NCBI GenBank assembly: GCA_000497125.2
Contig: CM035319.1
Location: 612,001 to 676,000 of the forward strand
Direction: 5' to 3'
Length of the DNA stretch: 64,000 nucleotides
Source: Spironucleus salmonicida
Taxonomy: Eukaryota > Fornicata > Diplomonadida > Hexamitidae
In this document: positions 1 through 9,808 of the stretch, one piece after another
How the letters are laid out: each line of letters starts with the position of its first letter
Position numbering within the stretch: position 1 is the stretch's first letter
The notes under the pieces: model-generated
Told to the model about the DNA's origin: nothing
Databases searched by the model: none
Seen by the model: the letters and a program-made list of their open reading frames with translations, nothing else
Made by a program: the position numbers and the translations under genes

Positions 1-2
1 TT

Positions 3-125
3 TCTGATAAAGAAAAGCTGCCGCTTCTACTTATTGGACTACTAAACATCCCTTTAAAGGAAGGTAATATAATTATTATATATTATACTATTTTATTTAA
101 AATTTTAAATGGCAATTCCAGCTGA
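3..125 (+). CDS. 3' end of a gene entering from the left, possibly GRIP-domain
   Basis: An open frame enters the window and ends at the TGA at 123-125, overlapping the start of the next gene by 17 bases. The first twenty or so residues (DKEKL...LLLIGLLNIPLKE) have the spacing I associate with the end of a GRIP domain, where the chain reads like E-R-x-Q-L-L-P-V-I-x-x-L-L-x-x-x-x-E. GRIP domains send coiled-coil golgins to the trans-Golgi. The tail after that is AT-rich and may not be conserved. The upstream part is missing, so this is a weak family guess. Confidence 0.3.
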   Translation, partial: SDKEKLPLLLIGLLNIPLKEGNIIIIYYTILFKILNGNSS

Positions 126-1455
126 TAACTTGTTCTTGGCAATTTCAAATTATAAAGAGATAGCTGAATTGCATACATAATTGAAATAATCTTTTATAAA
201 TGAGTAATATGCGACATCTAAAATAGTTATATCTTAAATTTAGGTATTAATATCTCCAAACTCAGAATTATTTAAGTAGCTTTAATAATGCCTAGTAAAT
301 TTACCATAATCTTCAAGAGTTAGATAAAAATCTTTATCTAAGCCTAAAAATACTACCAAGCCACATAGATTTGTCGATAATTAGGCTATATCTCCATAAT
401 CCTCATTTTACAACTCTCCACCATCTCTTACTTAACCACTTTAGCCATATTAAAACAATGATAACAGTTATTATTTCAATACTCTTAAAACTATGTAAAT
501 TCCATATTAGTAATCTAAAAAGCCTGATATTTCTGATATTAATATTGAATAATTACGATAGGAGGCAATTTATAAGATAACTGACTAAAAGTAATAATTA
601 CGAGAAAATGTTTATTAATATTATGCGTATCCTTAAAGTAACACACAGTAAAGTCTTTACTATAATACTAATGATAATGAACTGGAAGATGAAAATGATG
701 GGTTTATTTAGCCACCATTTATTGATTTAGGCAGAAATCAATCATCAAATTAGGTTTAGAACACACATAATGCTGATACTTTAAAAACTAATCACAAACA
801 AGATAAAACTGTTAGATTTTCTATCGAAAAAGAAGACCTACATTTTAATGAAATTCCAACATTACCTAAAATTAATTTATTAAAAGTTGATGTTGATTAA
901 AGTTAAAGGTATGATTTTGAATAGTTGATAGATAATTTATCCGCTGAAATACCCCCAGAAGTATTTGGTTAAAAATTTGACAATGATATAGGTTAAATTT
1001 TTCAATAAAATAATAAGACCAGTTCGCCAATCTCTAGTTTCAACTCATTTTAGTTAAATCCTATTGTTTATGCAGCCGATGAGTATACTGCAATTCCATT
1101 CACGTTTTTAGATTCTAGTATCATACTGACAACAATTAAGCAATTAAATCTATGGGATAATGTTTAAACTGTTTACTAAAAGTTAGTATAAACATCAGAA
1201 TTTGCTAAAGAGATTCATTCAATCTTAATAGAACATGATATAGATATTGCCATAAACTTTGACTACTCACGTGATGAGGTAAGAGGACTATTGAATTTAG
1301 GAAAGATTTATTTCGGTAGAGCTAGTGTAGCTTTGCAACGTGCTGTACGATAACGTTCCCCACGACTTGGCAGTGATGTAAGATTTGGAGAGGCACTAGT
1401 TGATGCAGGCGATCTAGTAGGCTTATGTGCAATGCTTCGTGCGATGGGTGGCTGA
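109..1455 (+). CDS. Unknown Q/N-rich protein, 448 aa
   Basis: One frame runs from ATG 109 to TGA 1453-1455 with many in-frame TAA/TAG read as Gln. The first two thirds are low-complexity (Q, N, S, P, D), probably disordered. The last ~120 residues, from about residue 320, look folded, with helical leucine and isoleucine spacing and a run of charged residues. I recognise no family. The final ~40 codons are GC-richer than the rest. The stop sits directly against a block homologous to the selenoprotein W gene at 9 kb, so the original 3' end may have been replaced when that block arrived. Confidence 0.75.
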
Positions 1456-1695
1456 CCCGCTTCAAAGGTCTCCAGACGTTCCTCAATGGAAATTTTGGCG
1501 TCAGCTATGGTGCTCGGTGTGACTTCGAGGTATTCGCCAATGGAACCCTCGTCTTCTCCAAAGCCTAGGAGGGCGCCTATCCCAGTTCCCCCGCGGTGCT
1601 TGGGGCGATAGAGGCGCTCGTGGCATGAAAATGTAAACTGAAGCTGTGACGTGGGCAGGATAAGAGCCGTCCGTACTGATTGAGTTTTTTCAATC
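1456..1695 (+). pseudogene. Truncated selenoprotein W-like copy with degenerate SECIS
   Basis: From 1458 the sequence encodes R-F-K-G-L-Q then D-F-E-V-F-A-N-G-T-L-V-F-S-K to a TGA at 1626-1628. It matches the C-terminal ~60 residues of the gene at 8989-9216. Homology continues past the stop through the SECIS-like region to about 1695. The start codon and the C-x-x-U redox motif are missing, because the sequence joins the upstream gene in another frame. The hairpin stem has several mismatches compared with the 9 kb copy. GC content is far above the flanks. I read it as a dead, partial duplicate. Confidence 0.72.
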
Positions 1696-1923
1696 GGCTA
1701 ATATTTTTTCATTATCTATTTTTATCCCCTTATCTAAATTTTCCACTAGAAATAATTTTAACGACCAAATCTCATCCATCCAAAATCTATTTTAACAATT
1801 TCTTTGACTCTAAAATTAAGATCAACCACCATTTAATCAATACCCTTAATAGTAGAATATTTACATTTTTATAAAATATATTATTTTATATATTTATTCA
1901 TATTTTTTATCCACTCCAAATTA
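1696..1923. other. AT-rich spacer
   Basis: No gene is supported. A minus-strand open frame from ATG 1832 looks protein-like for about 50 codons but then runs antisense through the selenoprotein W relic, so I do not call it. Confidence 0.5.
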
Positions 1924-3177
1924 ATGTACCTACACCAGCAAAAGTCTATTACAAAATTTCTGTCATCGTCAAACTTCAAAACACTCGTGACGAACCAAAC
2001 TGGCCTCTGTAGATCCCTTTTACCCCAGAATTTGATGCGCAAAATGTCGTTTTGCGCTACCTCCAAATTGGACTCCCAGGCCACAGATTTGGCTAATGTG
2101 TCGGAGCTCGTTTTCGTGATTTTGGAAGCAGAACAAGGCGAGGCGATCCAGCTCATAAACCAGATCCGCAAATACCTTGCGATCCAAATCGTCCAAATCC
2201 CGTCCGTTTTCCCACACCTGCCAGTGCCGGAGACGTAGAAAACGCCGCCAGCCAACTTTAGGGCCATTTCGCTTCCGTTAATCGAATTTTTCACTCCAAA
2301 TTTTACAATTTCTACGCTAGAATCGCTTAACAATTCGATTTTCCACTTCACAAATTCTACAGGTTACGGAACCGTAAAATCACACGTCAGCCAGGCCTTT
2401 CCAACCTGCATGTCGGGCCCAAGTCTGCACTACATTTCGCGTGATTTGACGCTTTTCAACAAATTCCGCACCTTCACTTCCTACGGTGCTCTGGTTTTTG
2501 AGTATTTTGAAAAAATTTCCAAGGAAGAAGCGGAAAATCAAATTGAAATTGAATTCACCATTTTACTCACTGATGCCATTTTTTGTGAAAATTTGGCTCT
2601 GGATTTCGCTGAATTTGCGCAAATTCTTCCAAAAATTGTCAATTCTCACAAAATCAAGCAAACGGAAGCCAAAAGGACGCAGAATTTGCACTTAATTTAG
2701 GAAGTGGAAAACGAAAAATCCTCTATCGATTTACACGTTCGAATGAGCAAAAATCTCATGACAATAATTTAAGAATTTGGGTTATATCAGTTAAAAGAAG
2801 TGGAAAATGAAATTCTAAGTGGATTTTTGAGTGTCGAGAACACTGAAAATAAACTGAAATAGTTAAAAATCAACGATAAACTGCGAGAGAAGTTTTGCAG
2901 GCTATACGGGCTCGTCCAGGGAAGCAATTTGCTCGGGAGTGGCTTCAAAGTGCAGAAGGTTATGTTTAATGACGGGCTTTTAGATAGATTGAACAAAAAA
3001 GCGCTATGTTTGAAAACCATCGTGGGCTAGAGTGTTAAGGGGTTTGAATTTTAGACATTGAGTCAAGGGAATGGAAAATTGAATTTCGCTTACATTGATG
3101 GAAGTTGCTGTCTTGGCGAACTAATCGAACTGGGCGGAAGTATTGGCTGTTAGGCCATAACACAGTGGTGGGAGTGA
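1924..3177 (+). CDS. Unknown protein, 417 aa
   Basis: A single frame from ATG 1924 to TGA 3175-3177 joins what the standard code would split into several ORFs. Composition is balanced and soluble-looking, with repeated stretches rich in Phe, Ile, Glu and Asn, and a C-terminal Gly/Cys-containing segment ending in Q-W-W-E. There is no obvious signal peptide or membrane span. A 156-residue minus-strand ORF over the first third (1881-2351) is an antisense shadow. I do not recognise the family. Confidence 0.83.
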
Positions 3178-4800
3178 TTTATAGTGGCTAGTATGGTGTC
3201 GAATCAAAAAATAATAGAGAGAAGAATTTAGTAAAATTAGATAACTGAAACCTCAAAATCGATAATAGTTTTGTAGATAAATAAATATACCTTCTTATGG
3301 TTATAATTAAAAGATTTACTAAGAAAGGTCATCTATTAGCACAAAGATTAAGAATATTTCCTATGTTGAAATTGTCAATGATTTTTACTTTATGATTAAA
3401 TCGAAAATTTTGTACGTGTATTATAAATTGTTGATATTTTAATTAGATTACGCTTTTTGTCATAAATTCGTTAACTATAATCTTAGTTGGTGTATTATAC
3501 GTTGAATTTGGTATGGATGAACTAAAATCAAGTTATTAACACTAAATAAAATCTGCTAAAATTATATATTTATGTGTTCTATATGCGAATAACCGCTAAA
3601 AATTATAATTGCGTTATCATATTTGTTAAGAACTCTAGTGTTTCCCCTCTTACCATACCAAAACTACTTGCAATTGGCTTGTTACTTATAACTTTACGGA
3701 TCTTGCTTTTACAACAAATTATTGTACCTCAATTGCTGGAATAAAAATAGTACAATACATATTAATACTATTATTTATAAAATAGTAAGTTTGATACTAA
3801 TTTTTATCGATAATATTCTTTTAGAGTTATTATGTTGGAAAAAAGATATTTAAATTACCATATATTATGTCTTTAGAATATCATTTTCAGCTCTAAAATA
3901 TTAGATAAAGATTTAAGTCTATCTTAACATATTACTGGAGTTTATTATGAAAATTAATTAGGGTATTTAGCCAAAGTTTATTATTCTCAACATTTTCTAT
4001 ATAAAATTTGAAACATAAGAGTTCATATTATCTATTAGAATAATCTATCTCTAAGGTGACCACTATCTAAATAAAACTATTTTATACGCACGTATAATTA
4101 ATATTAAGTCATATGAGACTGTATATAAAGCTTTTCCATGTATATGGCTACAATTTCTTGTTTCTTGGTAATATATATTTCTACTGTAAGAACCTTTTAG
4201 AAAAAAGTTGTAGTTCGTTAGTTATAAATATTATCAATTAAATATTTGAAAAAATAGGGTTATCTAGAATTGGTGTAAACGTCAATACGATGGGATCAAT
4301 TATTATTTCATAATTATGAATTTAATAGTATTTCTACTATTCGCAAATGAAGTAATTACTTTACTTTCAACTACTCTTGACAGTCCGATAACATTTTATT
4401 AATTGAGATTACAAGTATGAACATTATTTTCTAACGATGTTAAAACGAAAGATTCAATATATGTATATATTAATAATTAAAGGATATTAATTAAAAATAT
4501 ACTATTTTAAAAATAAATACGTATTGCAACATTTTCTACTATATTAATTATATGAGTGTCAGTAATAATATACTACAATTTTAGCTATAATTGTATTATC
4601 GTTACTTATAAAAAACTAATCATTATGAGAGCAATTAAAAAATAAAACTCTGATAATCACTGTAACTATCTTTCAAATCCACACTTTAAATAAGGTATAC
4701 TTTTAATGTACTTATGTATTTATAATATATGTTTTGGTTAACAATATAAATATAAACTATGAAATTTATTTTAAAAAATTACTTGAATGAGAATTAATAA
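3178..4800. other. AT-rich interval, at most one doubtful ORF
   Basis: About 1.6 kb of very AT-rich DNA. One plus-strand frame at 3583-4011 (142 codons, with a hydrophobic stretch near residue 30) is open, but such lengths arise by chance when UGA is the only stop. I see no paralogue or motif to support it. Confidence 0.45.
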
Positions 4801-5697
4801 TCAGATAATATTGTCGTGAACATTTTCTGAAGTGCGTATTTCAATACTAATTTTATCTGCATAGTAAAATGTTATATTATTTTCATATCTTTATGGTCCA
4901 AATCCACTAGCTATAGGCCTATTTGACGCATCTTTACGACCAGTTGTCTTTAAACATACGACAGGTAATACTAATGCTATTATTAAGAGACAACAAATGC
5001 AAACTAGCATTACTATCTATTGAGCAGTATATTTGTTGTTTTAACTTTCACCAGTAATATGTTCAATTATTTTTAGATTTGTTCCTGTAAAGTAAGTTTT
5101 TTCAAATTAAAATATATTAATACCTGTATCAAATATTTTTACGTCAGATACGTCTCTCAGCCCGCTAATTTTATCAAAACATGTAGATGGATTTTATTAT
5201 ACAAAAGAATCTGGGCAGCTCAATTTTATCTTATTGCGTACAGCTCCTTTTAAATGAAAATTAGATCCAAAACTTAAAAATTAACCTTATGATAAATCTG
5301 TTCCCTTTGGAAATTCAACTATTATTGAATTATTTTTTTCAGATTCATAGATCAAACTAATTTTTATCTCAGCAGATGAAGTTGCATATATCAATTTTTT
5401 CACATATATTCTTATTTTTTCTTATTTGTAGTCTACAGTGATTATCTATTCAGTACTATTTTAAAAATATTCAGAAATTTACCGTAGATCAGTACTCCTA
5501 ATAGGCGCTTGAAACTATAAATTATTTTATTGAGATTGAATAAAGTTATACTCTTCTCCATTAATATTTACTGTGAAGTCTGAAATATTATTTATATTCT
5601 TTCGCATTAACACGATCTAAATGCTGACTTTATCATCATATACTGTTAAAAATCCTATAATATCATCGCTTATTGCCATTGCCATTATGAAGAGCAT
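4801..5697 (-). CDS. Single-pass membrane protein, 298 aa
   Basis: Read from ATG 5697 to TGA 4801-4803. It begins with a short hydrophobic stretch that could be a signal peptide, followed by a ~220-residue beta-rich region with Asn/Ser/Thr sequons and a few cysteines. One strong membrane span lies near residues 228-249, followed by a ~50-residue tail. This is a type I layout. It resembles the 519-residue pair at 35.6 and 57.7 kb only in architecture. I know of no family match. Confidence 0.8.
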
Positions 5698-5962
5698 TTT
5701 AAACTAGGATTGAAAACTCTAAAATCTTTAAATCTTATTTTGTTTATATATGCTTACATTATATAAAAGATTAAGTTTTTGTCTGACTGAGAGGTTGGAA
5801 CTAAGAAATCACTAAAGTATAATAATTTTTAAAACTAATGTATACAGACATGTATTAGTAATCGGTTAGAGTAATAGAGTTTCTAAGTATAAAACTAATT
5901 TATCTCATCAAATAGTAACTCTATCAATAAAATTTAAACTGAAAACGTAATAGCTACATAAA

Positions 5963-6424
5963 TCAGTCTAATTATTTGTACCCAACAAGTGACTTTAGTT
6001 TAATATTATTATAAGACTTTGACACCGGTGAATTATGTAAGGATACTATGGGCGATCTCCGTCGCATTCCACTTGAAGGAGGTAGTGATACGGGTGTTTG
6101 CTTAGTTTGAAGATGGATTGACTCAGGTTGCTCTTCAATGTCTAATGTCAACTTCATTATGTCGTATTATTCGAAAACCGACTTGACCATTCGCGGCTAT
6201 TTGTGTGTAACTTGTAAAATTTTGTTTATATTCAATTTTTAAGGGGATAATTAGCGCGTTTCGTTGTCTTTGATATGTATATGCTGCATTTCAAATTGCG
6301 ACTTGACCCATCTTGGCTCAGTGAGCATTCGGAAGGACATATCCTCAAAAAAAACTTTTTTGACTGTCAGGGGGGCTTTTTTTGAATTTTTGTGCATTTG
6401 CTGCGTGGTCAGCCTCGGGTTCAT
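5963..6424 (-). CDS. Unknown basic protein, 153 aa
   Basis: ATG 6424 to TGA 5963-5965. The frame joins a GC-richer first part (Lys/Arg-rich, many Met and Val) to an AT-rich second part with P-P-S-S-G-M-R-R-R and S-P-I-V motifs that look like disordered phosphorylation targets. There is no membrane segment. The tRNA gene and the tail-anchored gene lie just upstream on the same strand. Function unknown. Confidence 0.72.
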
Positions 6425-6527
6425 TTTGAAACTATTGATAATTATCCTTATAAACTATAAAATATAATTTGCTAAAACCACATTACTATTATAATCAAAT
6501 ATTTTCACTATTATCAAATTCAGTAAA

Positions 6528-6600
6528 TGAGGCCAACAGGAGTCGAACCCATGACCGTTCGATCTGGAGTCGAATGCTCTGCCAACTGAGCTATGGCCCC
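6528..6600 (-). tRNA. tRNA-Trp (anticodon CCA)
   Basis: The reverse strand folds as a complete cloverleaf of 73 nt: a 7-bp acceptor stem (GGGGCCA paired with TGGCCTC, one G-U), D arm with GCTCAGTTGGCAGAGC, anticodon stem TTCGA/TCGAA around the loop CTCCAGA, and T arm with GGTTCGACTCC. Loop position gives anticodon CCA, reading UGG. The discriminator is A, as usual for eukaryotic tRNA-Trp. CCA-end bases are not encoded and there is no intron. It is not a suppressor for UAA, UAG or UGA. Confidence 0.96.
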
Positions 6601-6613
6601 GTATTATTTTTAT

Positions 6614-7453
6614 TCACCCTTTAAGCTGGAACAACAAAAATATCAAAAAGCTGCCAAACATGCTCAAAATCAGCAAAACGACCGAATCCGCAGCGCTCGC
6701 CGCCTCCAGCTGCCGCCCGAGCAGCCCCTCGAGCACGCGATTTTACTCGCTCAGCTGCACGATCTGCAGCTGGTGCAGGTTGAGCCTGGGCACGCCCAGG
6801 GCCTGGAGCCTGCGCGCCATTTCGCTCAGGCTCACCTTTTCCTCCTCCTGGTTCAGGCTCAGGAGGATCAAAACGTTGCAAATTTCGTCGATTTCGACGA
6901 TTTCGCGGCTCAAAATTTCGTAAAAATGAAGTTTCAGCTCCGCGACTTCCACGAAGCTGTTCGCGAGGTCGAACTCCGCGGCCTCGAAATCGGCGACGAT
7001 TTTACGAAACGCGAAAAGGACGTCCAGAGAGACCTCAGGAGATTGAATTTGGGGGAATTTGAGCGTTTCGGAAATGCCAATATTAGGAGTGGAAAATGGA
7101 ATTGAATTTGAAATTTGCGAATGTGATATAAGGGGTTTCTGCGTCGTAGAAGGCGAGGAGAGCTGTTTCTGCGTCGCTGGCGTCAGGTTGACCGTCGGGT
7201 TCGTCGGGGGCGACGCCTGCGAAGAGGATGACTGCATTGCCGAGAAGAGGCGCAGTTCGACGTCTGGGCGCGACTCGTTGTTCACCGGTGAGTTGATGTG
7301 CGTTAGCGGTCGCTCGGAAAGCTGGATTGTTACTGTGTCCGGGTTGTAATTGAAAGCTGACATGTCAAATTCCTGGATTATCGGCTGGTCGTCGTCCGAT
7401 ATCGCTAATGAGCTGTCTAGATGAATTGCGAGGCTAGAAATCTGTGATGACAT
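6614..7453 (-). CDS. Tail-anchored coiled-coil protein, 279 aa
   Basis: ATG 7453 to TGA 6614-6616; an in-frame TAA read as Gln near residue 237 is where the standard code would stop. Residues 1-130 are Ser/Pro/Thr/Gln-rich and probably disordered. Residues ~140-250 are heptad-like helices. Residues ~258-276 form one hydrophobic span with a short lumenal end. This is the layout of SNARE-type or other tail-anchored membrane proteins (USE1 and Sec20 are possibilities). I cannot see a clear SNARE zero-layer residue. The 5' end of the tRNA-Trp lies 13 bp from the stop codon. Confidence 0.87.
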
Positions 7454-7483
7454 TTTTGGAATTATATATAATATTATATAATA

Positions 7484-8497
7484 TCACTATTATTTCCTCT
7501 TCTCTTCTACGACCGATGCGATTATGCCTCCAACAACACCTCCAATCACACCAAATAGGCCCATACCGATACCGATTCCCATACTGACTGCTTTTGCTGT
7601 TATGGATTTTTCCTTATTCTCCTTTATTTTACTGAAAAATTCTGATAGTATTGCAGCGTTAGAGTCTAAGTGGAAAACCTCGCCATATCCGTTCGTAAGG
7701 CATTCCATAATAAGTTCAAGCTTATCTGTCGATTATTTCATATTTTATGTCATGAGATTCAAGTTATATTTCTTGTCTTCTGGTACAAGAAGGGGTGCAT
7801 ACGCACGAAAACAAACAGATATTAGTTGCTATTATACAAAAGAGCGCAAATCAGGATACTATAAGAAACAGATTAAAAGTTCTTGAGTAACATATGGAGA
7901 TGTAGAATATCTAATTCCAGAGGAAAATTAATATTTTAAGAGAATCTCTGGTTATAATTCACATTTTTTCATAACATTAAATAAGTCTTTATCATTCTTT
8001 TATAACAATTTAGTTGTTTCATGGCATTCTTAAACAAAAAATTTCTAATCAAAATGGGTTTGGTTATATAACTACGTCATAATTTAGGTTGCGATATTTA
8101 AAACATAATTTACATTGCTAAAAAACTTTGAAAGCGATAACTCTAATGGTATATACTCAATATCGGTGCTAGTTACCAAATTTATATCTGCAACTTCAAC
8201 ATAGCATGTAAATATTACTTCAAATATATCAGTTAATCCTTAATAATATAGCGATGATTTAACAGGTGATAAGGAAAGTATATGTATAAAAAATGATTCA
8301 AAAACACTTTAAATACTTCGAGAACTAATATTAGGATGAATACTTCTTAGATACTGCAAAGATCTAAGACAATCTTTATGGATTTTGTCATAAAGTTGTT
8401 TTGCCGAATCTTTAAACTCTGCAATTGAAATTTCTGGAAATTCAGTATCAGACTCACGATAATTTTTGCTAAAATAATCTTTAAGCTTGTTGAACAT
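7484..8497 (-). CDS. Unknown membrane-associated protein, 337 aa
   Basis: Read from ATG 8497 to TGA 7484-7486 with no interruption once TAA/TAG are Gln. The body is helical with many Leu, Tyr, Phe and Glu. Near the C-terminus there is a glycine-zipper membrane segment (G-I-G-I-G-M-G then G-V-I-G-G-V-V-G-G) followed by a basic end, K-R-K-Q-Q. Such Gly-rich spans occur in membrane-inserting helices of several unrelated families. An ORF finder using the standard code would see only the two ends. Function not recognised. Confidence 0.84.
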
Positions 8498-8931
8498 TAT
8501 ATAATTATTCACTAGTTATAGTTATATAATATAATATTAATATTAAACGATAAAATAATACATTACATATACTGATAAAGATACTTATGAAACATACTAA
8601 AAGTTTCATAAAGAAGTGTAAAATAGAGTTTTAATTAAAAATAACAATCTAGATTTGCCGGACCTACTGTATTATAACAAGATAAATTAGTTTGATCTGA
8701 TTTTTATAAGAAATTTTCAATAACAATGTATAATTTTGTGTTTATAGGTAAAAGCAACCTAGCTAATTAAGTTAGTTTTAATAAAGGAATTTGATTCTTA
8801 GGTGTAAGGTTTAATTTTGAAACTATAAAGTACTATTAACTACAAAATTGTTGATATCACGAACAATATAAAAGAAGGATAGAAATGCCAAATAAAGGAA
8901 ATATAACAGATAATTGAAGAAATTAACAAAA
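8498..8931. other. AT-rich spacer with a possible decayed small-GTPase relic
   Basis: No intact gene. On the plus strand from about 8726, the frame reads like a shortened P-loop (F-V-F-I-G-K-S-N-L), then L-G-V-R-F-N-F-E-T-I and a Q-Y-K-R-R-I segment, broken by TGA codons. These echo the G1, switch I and switch II regions of Rab GTPases. The similarity is faint and may be chance. Confidence 0.3.
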
Positions 8932-8973
8932 CTCAGTTAGCAGGGGCTCGCGCTTATCCTGCCCACATCACAG
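8932..8973 (-). promoter_or_regulatory. Candidate SECIS element
   Basis: Starting 15 nt after the selenoprotein W stop, the transcript can form a hairpin: 5' GTGA, one base, then GTGGGCAGG paired with CCTGCTAAC (one mismatch, one G-U), a 13-nt apical loop starting ATAAGC, then TGAG on the 3' side. The RUGA / UGA pair at the foot of the stem and the AA near the 5' side of the loop are the defining marks of eukaryotic SECIS RNAs. The basal helix I is weak in this AT-rich flank. I found it by eye, not with a folding program. Confidence 0.55.
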
Positions 8974-8988
8974 CTTCAGTTTACATTT

Positions 8989-9216
8989 TCATGCCCCAAG
9001 CGCCTCTATAGCCGCCAGTACCGCGGGGGGACTGGGATAGGAGCCCTCCTTTGCTTTGGAGAAGACGAGGGTTCCGTTGGCGAAGACCTCGAAGTCGCCC
9101 AGAGCACCATACTCGAAGACAGCCTCGACACCAAGCTTTCCTTTGAGGAACGCTTGGAGACCTTTGAAGCGGGGCATGGAGCCTCAGGACTAACACATCA
9201 CGACCTTGATTTCCAT
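8989..9216 (-). CDS. SELENOW: Selenoprotein W (Rdx family), UGA read as selenocysteine
   Basis: ATG 9216 to TGA 8989-8991, 75 residues, with an internal in-frame TGA at 9184-9186. The start reads M-E-I-K-V-V-M-C-Q-S-U-G, giving a C-x-x-U redox motif at residues 8-11 right after the first strand, exactly where SelW carries its CxxU. The later D-F-E-V-F-A-N-G-T-L-V-F-S-K, then G-S-Y-P, matches the SelW pattern F-E-V-x-x-x-G-x-L-x-x-S-K-x-x-G. Length is close to animal SelW (about 85). Members are small thioredoxin-fold oxidoreductases. A SECIS-like hairpin follows the stop. Starting at the internal ATG (9177) would lose the active site. Confidence 0.92.
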
Positions 9217-9808
9217 GTGAAGGAGTGGAGATTCGGAGTGGGATGGTTTTGTATAGTAACAAGTTAATATTATACATAATAAAATTATTGATAACAATTA
9301 GTAATGTTTTGTTTTTCTTAATATATAATAAGCTTATATTTCGTCTTAATGTGTATGTTTAACTTTATCAGTTTAAAATCAAGCAAATAATAACCGTCTA
9401 AAATATAAATTCTAAAAAGCCTGTAAGCTACTTCTGGACTTACATTATACTTAACTAACTTTAGTCGAAATAGCCTAATAATTATATCTGCGTTAAATTT
9501 TTTTATTAAAATTGATTATTTTTATTTTAGATGAATTAACTTCAATTATAGATAAATTTTTACATTAAATCAAAATTTATTTATAAAATTTACCAGTAGG
9601 CATTATATACCATATGTAAATTTTCGCTCTCTGCAAACCATTAACTTTTTATTGTCTTAATAAACTTTTGAGCTCTAACTATCATTATCATTATATATCG
9701 TAATTAAGACAATTTATTCAAAACCCAGCAATCCCATTAACTATATTATTATATATATTAACTTATAATTCGATTCCCTTTCTAATTTATTGAAATTTCC
9801 CTTTCACA
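9217..9808. other. AT-rich interval between SelW and CCT5
   Basis: No gene is secure. Two weak candidates overlap: a minus-strand ORF at 9542-9691 (49 codons, ATG 9691) and a plus-strand ORF at 9349-9534 (61 codons). A minus-strand frame without any ATG, about 9250-9590, reads like a histone-fold helix pair. I cannot choose among them. Confidence 0.4.

Noticed and set aside
1881-2351. Minus-strand ORF of 156 aa
   Set aside because: Antisense shadow of the 417-aa gene. The plus frame continues another 800 bp with even composition.
6593-7105. Plus-strand 170-aa ORF beginning inside the tRNA gene end
   Set aside because: Antisense to the tail-anchored protein, and its start would lie in the mature tRNA.
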